From Dysidea avara (Eukaryota > Porifera > Demospongiae > Dictyoceratida > Dysideidae), in assembly GCF_963678975.1 (NCBI RefSeq), contig NC_089275.1, positions 28,519,977 through 28,583,976 of the forward strand: a DNA stretch of 64,000 bases, written 5' to 3'. A program made the position numbers and the translations under genes. Shown here one piece after another: positions 13,601 through 28,600 of the stretch. The first letter of the stretch is position 1. The number at the start of each line of letters is the position of its first letter. The notes below the pieces were generated by a model. That model was not told where the DNA came from. It saw nothing but the letters and a program-made list of their open reading frames with translations, and did no database searches.

Positions 13601-16600
13601 TCATATAGTCACAGATGTATATATCATGCAGTATGTAGCTACGCTATAACAAAAAAAGTTAACTAGTGCAGTTAAATTGTGTGGAAAATCTCCACTTTGG
13701 CATTGAACGGATAGTTGCAACATACCATTGTAGGAATTTTCATATAACTATGTTGTAATAGCTGCCATCATTATATCCCTTATTTCACTACTTTTTATTG
13801 CTGGAACTTCCTCTACCAATTCAACATGATTAAAAGCATTGGTATTGTTGCAACTCTTATCTGTAAAACAGCTTGCTTCATATGGATACATATACTTTGT
13901 TTACCAGCCATTTTAAGTCCAATTATAACTGCATAATATCTGTTTTAATAATTTAATTGAATGCACAAAGTATTGTCTCTTTATTATGTGTGTAGTGACA
14001 CAGTTGGTCTGTTTGTGCACATAGGAAGAAGAGTTCCAGTTATTAGTAGTATAATTCGTAATTCACATTTACCAACATATGGAAGGTATGCTCTCATTTG
14101 AATGTACTTGTATAACATATTTGTTGACTCTAGCAATAGGGTAGAGAGTTTGATACTATCCATCCAAATCTCAAGTGATGTGCAGTCAAGCATTAGTCTT
14201 GGAAATGAAACAGTGCCTATGACATTTAATACTGGAAATGTAAGGACTTGTATACTGCAAATACACCCTCTCGCCTGTGTATTTACATGTATATACAGTA
14301 ACCACTTTCTCCACAGCCTCAATGCACTTTAGATACTATCCAAACCTTTTATAGATATTGCACATGCAGGATTGCTTGTATATACACTATACAATATAAT
14401 TTAATTATGTGATTAGCCTGTAAAAATAGGGCATGTGCTTTTTTTTTTCAAACTGCCATCACTCATAACTTTTATACCATTATGCTATTGCAATGTAATT
14501 TTCAGCTCTTAGAAAGCATTTGATTGGCTTTATCATACTAGTTACAGAATGCAAATATGTGGTTCCAGGACTGAGATGTGTGACGGGCTGTAGTTTGTAC
14601 TCACGTGTCCTTGTTTTTGCAGGCCCGGTCACATACACAGTATGTTTGAATGTGGCCAGGCCTGCTAAAGGTTTGAGAATGTAGAATTCATTTTAAACAT
14701 AGTGGTAATATCCTTCACACAGACAAGAAGTCATGCTCAGAATAATACTTACTGTGCATTTTTCAACCTATCAAGGTATGACTGTTTAGTTAGTTCTCAT
14801 ATTGTTTTGAATACTTATTCATATTCTCTACATAACAATACCAATCAAAGTGGAAGTTTCTCAACTGATGGTATATCAACTGATGGTATCATACAGAGTG
14901 ACACAACTAATAACACATTTGTTCAGTGTTCTACTACCCACTTAACCAGTTTTGCTGTTCTGGTAGATGTGTCTGAAGGAAGTGCAACTGTAATGAATTT
15001 GGGGAATTAGTAAAACGTGGAATACGGAATAACGAAATGAGCAAAATTTATCTTTTACAGATTGTACAAATAGTTATATGCTCTATAGCAATTATACTTT
15101 ATTTACCTTGTAACAACTCTGCATGGCGCACCACGGAGATGGATAGAACAGCAGCTGGCGAGCATTAAATGGGACGAGCACACAACCAATCACCCTAGAA
15201 TGATCTACCTTTGCTAACTTCACTTACCTACACTCTTGATTCAAACCTAAAGAGTTTTGAAATCCATTTAAAGACACACAACCACTGTACTTACCTACTG
15301 AACTCTAGTGTGACTCTAATAAATTCGGTTGTATGCACATGAAGGGCAGCTAGTTTAACCTAAGAATAGAACTAGGTCTTGGCGTTTTGTAGCTGTATCC
15401 ACTAAGGAGTATAGATAAGTAAGTTTAGCGAAGGTAGATCGTTCTAGGATGATTGGTTGTGTGCTCACTCGTCCCATTTAATGCTCGCCCAGTTGCTGTT
15501 TAGCTATTCATTGCTGTGGTGTGCCATGCAGAGCTGTTGCAAGGTGTAAATAAAGTATGATTGCTATAGAGCATGTAACTATTTGTACAATCTGCAAAAG
15601 ATAAGTTTTGCTTATTTTGTTATTCTGCAATTCCGTATTCCACATTTTACTAATTCCCATGAATGAATTTGTACTATGTGTATTGTTGCGTAATGATATA
15701 TGTACTTAGTAGTAGTAGTACTTGATTGATGCAGAAATACTTGCATAAAAAACAGGGTGGAAAGCTTAATAGTTGAAATAATATATTAGGCCCTTATTCA
15801 GTGATTATTAGTTTCTCATCCAGCCTTTCTTATTATTATGATGCGGGCAGGAGAGTATTACCATTATGCCATTATTTTATAATATTAACATACTGATGTA
15901 CAGATCTTGTCCAAATTGTCTTTCTTTCTTACTACAAACATTTCTTTCACCAGCTAATTCTACTTTTCGTGATCGCCAACTGTTTTTCGACAGTGAACTG
16001 AAAGCCCGCTTTGATGAAGTCGATAGAACACGATTGCAACTGGCACTGCAGCAATTTGCTAAGGAAAACAACAGGCAATATATAGCGCATTGTAGCATTC
16101 ATCAATAAAAAATTATAACAGTTTGGTATCACGTGTTCTTCTGAGCATGCACAGAGTAAATAATGGCTTACCATGCGGTAGCTTAAGAAGGATGCGGGCG
16201 GTGGATGAGAAACTAATAATCACCAAATAGGGGCCTTATGTTGGTCATATTAAAATGTTAGCATGCTTACAAATTAGCTTCACATTCTCTGATCCCCATT
16301 AAATCTGTCTCACCCATGTAGTTAACACACTATGTATGTTAATTTACTGTATGTCTGTCCAAAAGTCTGCATGAAACTATATTGTACAATTACAATGTAC
16401 TGTATTTTTGCTGCTTACACTGAATGACATTGCCATCTTTAGTTTTCATGATATCCAATCAATGTACTATCTCCTTAGGATGGTAGAATATAGTTTCTAT
16501 TTGAAAGACTTATATTTATATTGTATTGATTAAATGCAGATACATACCTATAGCTATTTCCCAAATTTTAAGTGCCATATAGCTGGTTATTTTCGAAGGG

Positions 16601-19600
16601 TTTTTATTTTCGGATGTTTCGAAGAGGACCTTCTCTTCAAAAATAAATTCCCAAGTCCCGTTGTTCTTCGAAAATAAATTCCCACAAGTAATAAAATGTG
16701 TTTTCACGTGATTGAACAACGCGTATTCGCTCGTGTATTCTTTACAAGTTTAACCTCAGTACTATTAATAACAGTTGAACAGTATCATTGCTCAGGCATC
16801 AATAGCCAGCAGAATGGCCATTGTTGGGAATCCATGCCGTCTGCTGCTGTATCCTGATCTAGCTGATGATTGCCTCACTAGTGACTGCTAACTACTGTAA
16901 TTGCTCCATTTTATTATAACTCAGTCTTCTTTCCAGTGTGAAAAAATGGGGATTATTCTGTCCTCGATTCCATCAGTAAGACGAGCACACATAGACTCTA
17001 CGTATTTTTGTAATTTGTGACACGAGTTTCTATTTGCTTGTAATCCTCCTGTACTTTGAAATATGCATTCTTCGAAATTAAAACCTACAAAATTCAGATT
17101 TTACTGTTTCTATGAGAATTTCTGGTTCGAAACTAACCAGCTATACTGTACCACAAAAGCAGCAATAATATTTTTATAGTAGTATTCAGCCATACAAGGT
17201 GATACTTAGTGTACTCTCTACAGTTGATTTAATCTTTCTTTATCATAGGGAAGTGTTGAATCTAAAGCACTTACTGTAATCAGCTACATTGGATGTGCTG
17301 TATCCATAGTGTGTTTGTTGATTGCAGTGATGTTATTCATTTCTATAAGGTGAGCCATATAAGATACAGTGCTTGCTTCACTTTGGTTCAAACAGGAAAA
17401 AGGTTTTCAACCTGAAACAACATTTTGTACACACTAATCTTTCCATTGCACTACTGCTGGGACTAATAACATTTGTTAGTGGTGTTGAAGCTGCTAGTGA
17501 TCATAGGGTAAGAGTTTGTGTATATATAAATGCATATGTATATTGTGCTATGGGAAAATCTGTACACTATAGTACTATATATAAAATAGTTGATCAAGAT
17601 TTCTAAAGGAAAATTGTTGAAATAGGGGATTTTAATACCTGCAGATATATGGGTAGACATTTAATCCCTACTTCAGTCTATACCCAAGACTGAATTAGGG
17701 ATTAAATGTCCACTAGTATGTCTGCAGGTGTAAACAACCTTCCTTGTTCCATTACTTTATACCTATGATCCCTAATCGAACTTTAATTTTTCCTTGTACT
17801 TGTTTGCTTACTTTTCGTAACTTAATAATGACTGGTGAACCAGGACTGGCACCCTGTAGAAGACTGTATCATGCTTCACAGGTAAAGGTGTAGGAACCTG
17901 AAGCCCCCCTGAGCCTCATCTGTTATATGAAACATGGAAAGTTTGCTTTTACTTCCCTATTTAACACCATACAGAGCTGAATGGCCTGCCATCTCCACTT
18001 AACACCGGGTCCCCTTTTACACTTAGGTATGGAAGAATGCAGAGACTAAAAGACTATTTTTTACAACTAGCCAAAACCTGAGACCACAAGAGAAGGATGG
18101 AGTATTTGTAACTTGTTGCACATAGTTGAAACTAAGCAAATCTTGCATTTATGTTTGAAGCACATAATAATTATTCTGTACTCTATGTGGTCATGATTGT
18201 CCAAACAGTTAGAGTGAAGAGAGAACTTGTGTGGCTAAGTGCCTGTCGAGGGAAAGATCAAAGGGAATTCTCATCAACTGTAGAGAGCTAGGGCATACTT
18301 TCCTAGGAAATTTTTGTAAAATATAATGTCATGAGATCAAGTTGAATCTAGAAGCAATTTGCAGGCCTTGATTTAATTTTTAAGGTGACGAGGACAAATG
18401 TCCTTACATATTCACAAATGTACAGACAAAGAGTCTAATAATTGTACAGACATGAGCTAGAGGAGCACTTTACACTGCTGGAATTGGAATAGGGAATTTC
18501 CACTGAAAGCTTTGAAGTTGAATACAACCACATAGCTGCAACATATCACCAGGCTGGGGCGTCTGGATTCAGTGGAATGGAATGGTGGAATGGAATGGTG
18601 GAATGGAATGGAATAGTGGAATGGAATGGAACGGTACGTAGGTAATTTCAATTAGTGGTCACTTCTTTTAAAAGACTACCTTCTAACAAAGACCACCTCT
18701 TTACAAAAACCATTTTACTTTAATATCTGAATTGTTGTTTTAGAGTCCTATAAGATAGTCTTATTGATGAATTGTGTGTCACATGTTATGTCCCCTAGGA
18801 AGCCAGTGATATCTGATTTATGATACAATACAGTAATAGCTATATACCCCATACAAAATACAGCTTAGCTATACAAAAAAATATGTGTCCACGAAACTAA
18901 AGAAACTGGCAACTAAAGGAGCTAATATCTAAAAATGAATGTCAATATATACTGGCAACTAAGTATAATTTACAATAATCTTGGTCCTTTATCATTGACT
19001 TGTGCAGTCTGACTGTATTAATTCCCTGTAAATCTAATTGGCTAGTAAATTGTTACCTTTCTCAATAGTCCGGTGTTGTAGAGGAGAAAAAAGGCAGCTA
19101 GTTCTAAGTCCTTGAATCAAGTTAGGTAATCCTAAGGCTACAGTACATGTTGCTGTCAGACCTTCAGTGCCAGTCACTGTAAAGTGCTAATAATAATAAG
19201 TTACTAGCCTATTAGAGTTACAGGTTATTAATTAGGAATGCAGCAAGACTGTACGAGTGAATGGTGATGGACCAAATTTTTATAAATTATAGCAAGTTAT
19301 TTGTCAGTATTTCTTGGCCTCACCCAAATAATAGCTCCTTTAGTTGTCAGTTACTTTTAGTTTGATGGGGACGTCACTTTATACAGCCAAACTGTTTTTG
19401 CATGGGGTATATTGCTGTATTACTTTTATTTATTTATTTTTTATTTATTTAGGCTTTATGGTGTTAAACAAAAAGCAAAAAAAAACACCAAAAGTCTGTT
19501 GGTAGCAACCAACAGCCATAAAATACGTACAATTAATACTAACTACTTAAGTAATTACATAGTTAAGATTATAAGTGATTAAAATTGGTAGTTGGAGGTT

Positions 19601-22600
19601 TAGTTTGGTGACTTCTGGAGCATGGACACAAGTAATGTAGAGTGCAGTTGTTGTTTTCATCAAAGTTAGTCAGGAAATGGTCCCACAGATATGATTTCAG
19701 TTTAGATTTCAGCAAACAAACTGACATGTTTAGGTCTAGAATTGGTATGGCATTCCACAGGGATGGTAAACGATGAAAATAAGAATGTCGCGATCAAGAC
19801 ACACGATAGTATGTCGTGCGGCCCAAGAAGCCGGCGCGCCACACCGTGAGTATATTAACAGGAAGAAAGAAAACGCAATTTTCACACCTATGTAGCTCTG
19901 TGATCCCTTATTCGATTGGAACCAAATTTGCTAGAGACGTGCCGCCCAGTTAGGGGAGTCTACATACCAAATTTGAAGAAAATCGCTCCAGCAATTTCCG
20001 AGATACGAGCGAACAAAATTTCGTTTTAATTTCTTCGTTTTTTTTCTTCTTCATCTTCATTTCGCACACTTCGCAAAATTCGCCATAAAACACGAATGCG
20101 TGCTTGGATTGGGCTGAAATTTGGCACACTTAAAGGGCTCATTAAGGCGGATCTCCGTACCAACTTTGGTAGGAATCCGATGGACATTCACGGAGTTATG
20201 ACCGATTATTTGCGTAAAATAAGGTCGAAGGTCTGTCACTCCTACAGGGTAAACCCCTTGGAGGAATCAGTTGAAAATTGATATGTAGATGGAGCAACCA
20301 TCGTAGGAGTGCCTTTTTGTGGTTTGAAAGGAATCGAGATAAAGACCATGGAGATATGACATAAAACCCAACCTGTGTCAAAATTACGCGATCGATTTTT
20401 ATGAATAAAAAAAACTATTAGTTTTCGTGTCTACCAGGCAAACCGCTTAGAGCAACAAGCTGAAAATCAGTATGTAGCTGGAATAATCATCATAGAAAGT
20501 TCTTGCAGTAGTACAGAAGAATCGGATTACAAATCACTGAGTTATGATTCGAAAGGCAACTACGTGCAGCAAATGCGAGATCGAGATACTCTAATAGAAC
20601 AGTCACCCTAATAAAGCATTCAGCTGCATGTATACATTGAAAGTTATTCTGTAGGGAATTCAGCTACAAACATGTCACCCTGTAGTCAGATCAGCTAGAA
20701 GAAGGTACCTAATAGAGAGTTCAGCTACAAAGAAGCCATCATGTAGAGAGTTTAGCTGCAAACAAATCACCCAGTAGAAAGTTCTGCTATGAACAGATCA
20801 CACTATAGAGAGTTCAGTTAGAAACAAGTCATCCTGTAGAGAGATCAGCTAGAAGAAGTCACATTGTAGAGAGTTCAGTTACAAAGAAACAATCATGCAA
20901 AGAGTTTAGCTGCAAACAAATCACCCAGTAGTTGATATGGGCTGTCTTGGGGTATAACTTTGTGCCAACAAGATCTGCTGGCACAAAGTTATACCCCAAG
21001 ACAGCCCATATCAACCCTATGATGAACTCATATTTTTATCGTTTACCAAGATTATGGAACTCTTTACCAATAATTGACCTATCTCAATCACTAGATGTAA
21101 TCAAACCAAAGTTGAAAGCATTTTTATGGAATCATTTTTTAGCTAACTTTGATAATACCCCCTGTACTTTCCATTAACTGTGTCCTTGTACCCGCTGCTC
21201 CAAGACTCCTGCACCAACCAATTATAATTATTTGTAACAATTATATAAATGTATGCATGTATAGTTTTTGTAGTTAAGTAGTTAGTGCTCTAGGCTACCA
21301 GTGCAGGACACTGGTAGTCCTTCAGAATTGTATGTCTCTGTAATCACTATAGCCTCTACTGTATGTAATTCCAATTCTGTAAAACAATTATTAAATTAAA
21401 TTAAAGTAGAAAGTTCCGCTATGAACAGATCACACTGTAAAGAGTTCAGTTAGAAACAAGTCATCCTGTAGATAGATCAGCTAGAAGAAGTCACTTTGTA
21501 GAGAGTTCAGCTACAAAGAAACCACCATGTAAGAGAGTTCAGCTGCAAACAAACCACTCTGTACAGAGTTCAGCTACGAACAGATCATCCTGTAGAGAGA
21601 TCAGCTAGAAACAAGTCATCCTGTAGAGAGTTCAGCTAGAAGAAGTTACATTGTAGAGAGTTCAGCTACAAAGAAACTACCATGTAGAGAGTTCAGCTGC
21701 AAACAAATCGCCCTGTAGAGAATTCAGCTACAAACAAATCACCCTGTAGAAAGATCAGCTAGAAGAAGTTACCTTGTAGAGAGTTCAGCTACAAACAAAT
21801 CACCCTGTAGAGAGTTCAGCTAGAAACAAGTCACCCTGTAGAGAGATCAGTTAGAAACAAGTCACCCTGTAGAGAGTTCAGCTAGAAGAAGTTACATTGT
21901 AGAGAGTTCAGCTACAAAGAAACTACCATGTAGAGAGTTCAACAGCAAACAAATCGTCCTGTAGAGAATTCAGCTACAAACAAATCACCCTGTAGAAAGA
22001 TCAGCTAGAAGAAGTTACCTTGTAGAGAGTTCAGCTACAAGCAAATCACCCTGTAGAGGATTCAGCTACAAGCAAATCACCCTGTAGAGGATTCAGCTAC
22101 AAACAAGTCACCCTGTAGAGAGTTCAGCTAGAAGAAGTTACATTGTAGAGAGTTCAGCTACAAAGAAACTACCATGTAGAGAGTTCAGCTGCAAACAAAT
22201 TGCCCTGTAGAGAATTCAGCTACAGACAAATCACCTTGTAGAAAGATCAGCTAGAAGAAGTTACCTTGTAGAGAGTTCAGCTACAAACAAATCACCCTGT
22301 AGAGAGTTCAGCTAGAAACAAGTCACCCTGTAGAGAGATCAGCTAGAAACAAGTCACCCTGTAGAGAGTTCAGCTAGAAGAAGTTACATTGTAGAGAGTT
22401 CAGCTACAAAGAAACTACCATGTAGAGAGTTCAGCTGCAAACAAATTGCCCTGTAGAGACAAACACACCACCCTGTAGAAAGATCAGCTAGAAGAAGTTA
22501 CCTTGTAGAGAGTTCAGCTACAAACAAATCACCCTGTAGAGGGTTCAACTACAAACAAATCACCCTGTAGAGAGTTCAGCTAGAAGAAGTTACATTGTAG

Positions 22601-25600
22601 AGAGTTCAGCTACAAAGAAACTACCATGTACAGAGTTCAGCTGCAAACAAATTGCCCTGTAGAACATTCAGCTACAAACAAATCACCCTGTAGAAAGATC
22701 AGCTAGAAGAAGTTACCTTGTAGAGAGTTCAGCTACAGACAAATCACCCTGTAGAGGGTTCAGCTACAAACAAGTCACCCTGTAGAGAGATCAGCTAGAA
22801 ACAAGCCACCCGTAGAGAGTTCAGCTAGAAGAAGTTACACTGTAGAGAGTTCAGCTACAAAGAAACTACCATGTAGAGAGTTCAGCTGCAAACAAATCGC
22901 CCTGTAGAAAATTCAGCTACAAACAAATTACCCAGTAGAAAGATCAGCTAGAAGTTACCTTGTAGAGAGTTCAGCTACAAACAAATCACCCTGCAGAGAG
23001 TTCAGCTACAAACAAGTCACCCTGTAGAGAGATCAGCTAGAAACAAGCCACCTGTAGAGAGTTCAGCTAGAAGAAGTTACACTGTAGAGAGTTCAGCTAC
23101 AAAGAAACTACCATGTAGAGAGTTCAGCTGCAAACAAATCACCCTGTAGAGAATTCAGCTACAAACAAATTACCCTGTAGAAAGATCAGCTAGAAGAAGT
23201 TACCTTGTAGAGAGTTCAGCTACAAACAAATCACCCTGTAGAGAGTTCAGCTGCAAACAAGTCATCCAGTAGAGAGATCAGCTAGAAGGATCACCTTGCA
23301 GAGAGGTCAGCTAGAAAGAAATCACCCCGCTTCATCTTTTCTTCTTCCTATAGTAAAGAAAAAAATGACAGGTTAAAAAGCCCTAAAGCCGGCCATAGGC
23401 CAGCTTTGGGGTATACAAATACAAAAAGAAGTGAAATCTAATCCAAAACAGCCAAGCTGTAAAAAAAGAGTGCAGCCCTGAGAAAGGCTATGGTGAAAAA
23501 AGATATGAAATCCAAGGTGGCGGCCAAGAAATGGCTGTAATGGTAGGTTAATGGTAAAAATTTTAATAACAACAATTCAGTGAATTTGGTGCCGCTTGGT
23601 CTTGGCACAAAATTCACCTGAATTGTCATTATTAAAATTTTTACCATTAACCTACCATCACAGCCATTTCTTGGCCGCCACCTTGGATTTCATATCTTTT
23701 TTCACCATAGCCTTTCTGAGGGTCGCACACTTTTTTTACAGCTTGGCTGTTTTGGATTAGATTTCATTTCTTTTTGTATTTGTATACCCCAAAGCCGGCC
23801 TATGGCCAGCTTTGGGACTTTTTTAACCTATGTTTTTTTCTTTACTACAGGAAGAAGAAAAGATGAAGTAGATGTACTTTAAATATTTTATCAGTAAATG
23901 TACAAATTATATATACTGTATAATACATATGTGACCGGATTTGAGAAAAGGGGTCTTCCACACACATCCAATTTTCCAACTTTGACAATTGATACCTTCA
24001 GATTGGAAAGAGCTATTGCCTTGAATTTTGGACAGTGGTGAGCACCACTATAGCTGAATACGTGGTGAAATTTTCAGGTTAATATGTTACTTGAACACTG
24101 AGTTATGGTCTCCAACGGTTACGGAATTGGATGTGTGTGGAAGACCCCTTTTCGCAAATCCGGTCACATAATATTATATTGATTACAGAAATCTCCATGG
24201 TGGTTTCTTTGTAACTGAACACTCTACAAGGTGACTTCTTCTAATTGCTCTCTCTACAGGGTGAATTGTTTGTAGCTGTACGATCTACAAGGTAACTTCT
24301 TCTAGCTGATCTCTCTACAGGGTGATGTGTTTGTAGCTGAATTCTGTATAGGTGATTTGTTTGCAGCTGAGCTCTTTACAGAATGGTTTCTTTGTAGCTG
24401 AACTCTCTAAAAGGTAACTTCTTCTAACTGATCTTTCTACAGGGCAATTTGTTTCAGGCAGAATTTTCTACAGGGTGATTTCTTTGCAGCTGAACTCTCT
24501 ACATGGTGGTTTCTTTGTAGCTGAACTCTCTACAAGGTAATTTCTTCTAGCTGATCTCTCTACAGGGAGATTTGTTTGTAGCTGAACTATCTACAAGGTA
24601 ACTTCTTATAGCTGATCTCTCTACAGGGTGATTTGTTCGTAGTTGAATTCTGTACAGGTGATTTGTTTGCAGCTGAGCTCTTTACAAAATGGTTTCTTTG
24701 TAGCTGAACTTTCTCCAAGGTAACTTCTTCAAACTGATCTTTCTACAGGGTGATTTGTTTGTAGCTGAACTATCTACAAGGTAATTTCTTCTAGCTGATC
24801 TCTCTACAGGTTGATTTGTTTGTAGCTGAATTCTGTACAAGTGATTTGTTTGCAGCTGAGCTCTTTACAGAATGGTTTCTTTGTAGCTGAACTCTCTACA
24901 GGGTGATTTGTTTGTAGCTGAAATCCCTACAAGGTAACTTCTTCTAGCTGATCTTTCTACAGGGCGATTTGTTTGTAGCTGAGTTCTCTACAGGGTGTTT
25001 GTTTGCAGCTGAATTCTCTACATGGTGGTTTCTTTATAGCTGAACTCTCTACAAGGTGACTTCTTCTAGCTGATCTCTCTACAGGGTGATTTGTTTGTAG
25101 CTGAACTCTCTACAAGGCGATACTTCTAGGTGATCTCTCTACAGGATTCCTTGTTTCTAACTGAACTCTCAACAGGGTGATCTGTTCATAGCTGAACTTT
25201 CTACTGGGTGATTTGTTTGCAGCTGAACTCTCTAAATGGTGGTTTCTTTGTAGCTGAACTCTCTACAACGTGACTTCTTCTAGCTGAACTCTCTACAAGG
25301 TGACTTGTTTCTAGCTGATCTCTCTACAGGGTGACTTGTTTTTAGCTGAACTGTCTACAGGTGATTTGTTTGTAGCTGAACTCTCTACATGGTGGTTTCG
25401 TTGTAGCTGAACTCTCTACAATGTGACTTCTTCTAGCTGAACTCTCTACAGGGTGACTTGTTTGCAGCTGAACTCTCTACATGGTGGTTTCTTTGTAGCT
25501 GAACTCTCTACAATGTGACTTCTTCTAGCTGAACTCTCTACAGGGTGACTTGTTTGCAGCTGAACTCTCTACATGGTGGTTTCTTTGTAACTGAACTCTC

Positions 25601-28600
25601 TACAAGGTAACTTCTTCTAGCCGATCTTTCTACAAGGTGATTGAGTTTTTTGCAGCTGAACTCTTTACATGGTGGTTGCTTTGTAGCTGAACTCTCTAAA
25701 AGGTGACTTCTTCTAGCTGAACTCTCTACAGGATGATTTGTTTGCAGCTGAACTCTCTACATGGTAGTTTCTTTGTAGCTGAACTCTCTACAATGTGACT
25801 TCTTCTAGCTGAACTCTCTACAGGGTGACTTGTTTTTAGCTGATCTCTCCACAGGGTGACTTGTTTCTAGCTGAACTCTCTACAGGTGATTTGTTTGCAG
25901 CTGAACTCTCTACATGGTGGTTTCTTTGTAGCTGAACTCTCTACAAGGTAACTTCTTCTAGCTGATCTTTCTACAGGGTGATTTGTTTGTAGCTGAATTC
26001 TCTACAGGGTGATTTATTTGCAGCTTAACTCTCTACAAGGTGACTTCTTCTAGCTGAACTCTCACCAGAGTGATTGATTTTTTTTGCAGCTGAACTCTCT
26101 ACATGGTGGTTTCTTTGTAACTGAACTCCCTACAGGGTGATTTGTTTGTAGCTGAACTCTCTACAGGGTGATTTGTTTGTAGCTGAACTCTCTACAGGGT
26201 GATCTGTTCATAGCTGAACTCCCTATAAAGTAACTTCTTCTAGCTAATCTTTCTACAGGGCGATTTGTTTGTAGCTGAGTTCTCTACAGGGTGATTTGTT
26301 TGCAGCTGAACTCTACATGGTAGTTTCTTTGTAGCTCTACAATGTGACTTCTTCTAGCTGAACTCTCTACAAGGTGACTTGTTTCTAGCTGATCTCTCTA
26401 CAGGGTGACTTGTTTCTAGCTGAACTCTCTACAGGTGATTTGTTTGCAGCTGAACTCTCTACATGGTTTATTTCTTTGTAACTGAACTTCCTGCAAGGTG
26501 ACTTCTTCTAGCTGATCTCTCTACAGGGAGATTTGTTTGTAGCTTAACTCTCTACAGGTGATTTGTTTGCAGATGAACTCTCTACATGATGGTTTCTTTG
26601 TAGCTGAACTCTCTACAAGGTAATTTCTTCTAGCTGATCTCTCTACAGGCCGATTTGTTTGTAGCTGAACTCTCTACATGATGGTTTCTTTGTAGCTGAA
26701 CTCTCTACAAGGTGATTTCTTCTATAGCTGATCTTTCTACAGGGTGATTTGTTTGTAGTTGAACTCTCTACATGATAGTTTCTTTGTAGCTGAACTCTCT
26801 ACAAGGTGATTTCTTCTATAGCTGATCTTTCTACAGGGTGATTTGTTTGTACCTGAACTATCTACATGATGGTTTCTTTGTAGCTGAACTCTCTACAAGG
26901 TAACTTCTTCTAGCTGATCTCTCTACAGGACAATTTGTTTGTACCTGAACTCTCACATGATTGCTTCTTTGAAGCTGAACTCTCTACAAGGTGATTTCTT
27001 CTAGCTGATCTTTCTACAGGGTGATTTGTTTGTAGCAGAACTCTCTACAAGGAAACTTCTTCTAGCTGATCTCTCTACAGGGAGATTTGTTTGTAGCTGA
27101 ACTCTCTATACATGATTTGTTTGCGGCTGAATTCTCTACATGATGGTTTCTTTGTAGCTGAACTCTCTACAAGGTAACTTCTTCTAGCTGATCTCTTTAC
27201 AGGGTGAATTGTTTGTAGCTGAAAGATCTACAAGGTAACTTCTTCTAACTGATCTCTCTACAGGGTGATTTGTCTGTAGCTGAACTCTCTACAAGGAAAC
27301 CTCTTTTAATTGAGCTCTGTACAGGGTGAATTGTTTGTAGCTGAACTATCTACAAGGTAACTTCTTCTAGCTGATCTCTCTACAGGATGATTTGTTTGTA
27401 GCTGAACTATCTACAATGTAACTTCTTCTAGCTGATCTCTCTACAGGGTGATTTGTTTGTAGCTGAATTCTGTATAGGTGATTTGTTTGCAGCTGAGCTC
27501 TTTACAAAATGGTTTCTTTGTAGCTGAACTCTCTACAAGGTAACTTCTTCTAGCTGATCTCTCTACAGGACAATTTGTTTGTACCTGAACTCTCACATGA
27601 TTGCTTCTTTGAAGCTGAACTCTCTACAAGGTGATTTCTTCTAGCTGATCTTTCTACAGGGTGATTTGTTTGTAGCAGAACTCTCTACAAGGAAACTTCT
27701 TCTAGCTGATCTCTCTACAGGGAGATTTGTTTGTAGCTGAACTCTCTATACATGATTTGTTTGCGGCTGAATTCTCTACATGATGGTTTCTTTGTAGCTG
27801 AACTCTCTACAAGGTAACTTCTTCTAGCTGATCTCTTTACAGGGTGAATTGTTTGTAGCTGAAAGATCTACAAGGTAACTTCTTCTTACTTATCTCTCTA
27901 CAGGGTGATTTGTTTGTAGCTGAACTTTCTACAAGGAAACTTCTTTTAACTGAGCTCTGTACAGGGTGAATTGTTTGTAGCTGAACTATCTACAATGTAA
28001 CTTCTTCTAGCTGATCTCTCTACAGGATGATTTGTTTGTAGCTGAACTATCTACAAGGTAACTTCTTCTAGCTGATCTCTCTACAGGGTGATTTGTTTGT
28101 AGCTGAATTCTGTATAGGTGATTTGTTTGCAGCTGAGCTCTTTACAGAATGGTTTCTTTGTAGCTGAACTCTCTACAAGGTAACTTCTTCTAGCTGATGT
28201 ATCTACAGGGTCACTAGTTTGTAGCTGAATTCTCTACATGGTGGTTTCTTTGTAACTGAACTATCTATAAGGTGACATCTTCTAGCTGATCTTTCAAGAG
28301 GGTGATTTGTTTGTAACTGAACTCTCTACAAGAAAACTTCTTCTAACTGATGTCTGAACAGGGTGAATTGTTTGTAGCTGAACTCTCTACAGGGTGATTT
28401 GTTTGTAGCTGATCTCTGTTACTTATTTCTAACTGATCTCTTGAATTCTGTTCAGGGTGACTGCTCTATTAGGATGACTGCTCTATTAGAGTATCTCGAT
28501 CTCGCACTTACTACACCAAGTTGGATTTCGTGTTATAACTCCGTGGCTTTAAGTCTGATTTTTCTACACCATTGAAGAGCCTTTCTAAGATGATAACTCC

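Noticed and set aside
14776..14850. Reading the 75 bp within the GPS as coding
   Set aside because: It would lengthen the spacing between GPS cysteines well beyond normal; as an intron it has GT and AG ends and restores the usual spacing. Kept as an alternative in the findings.
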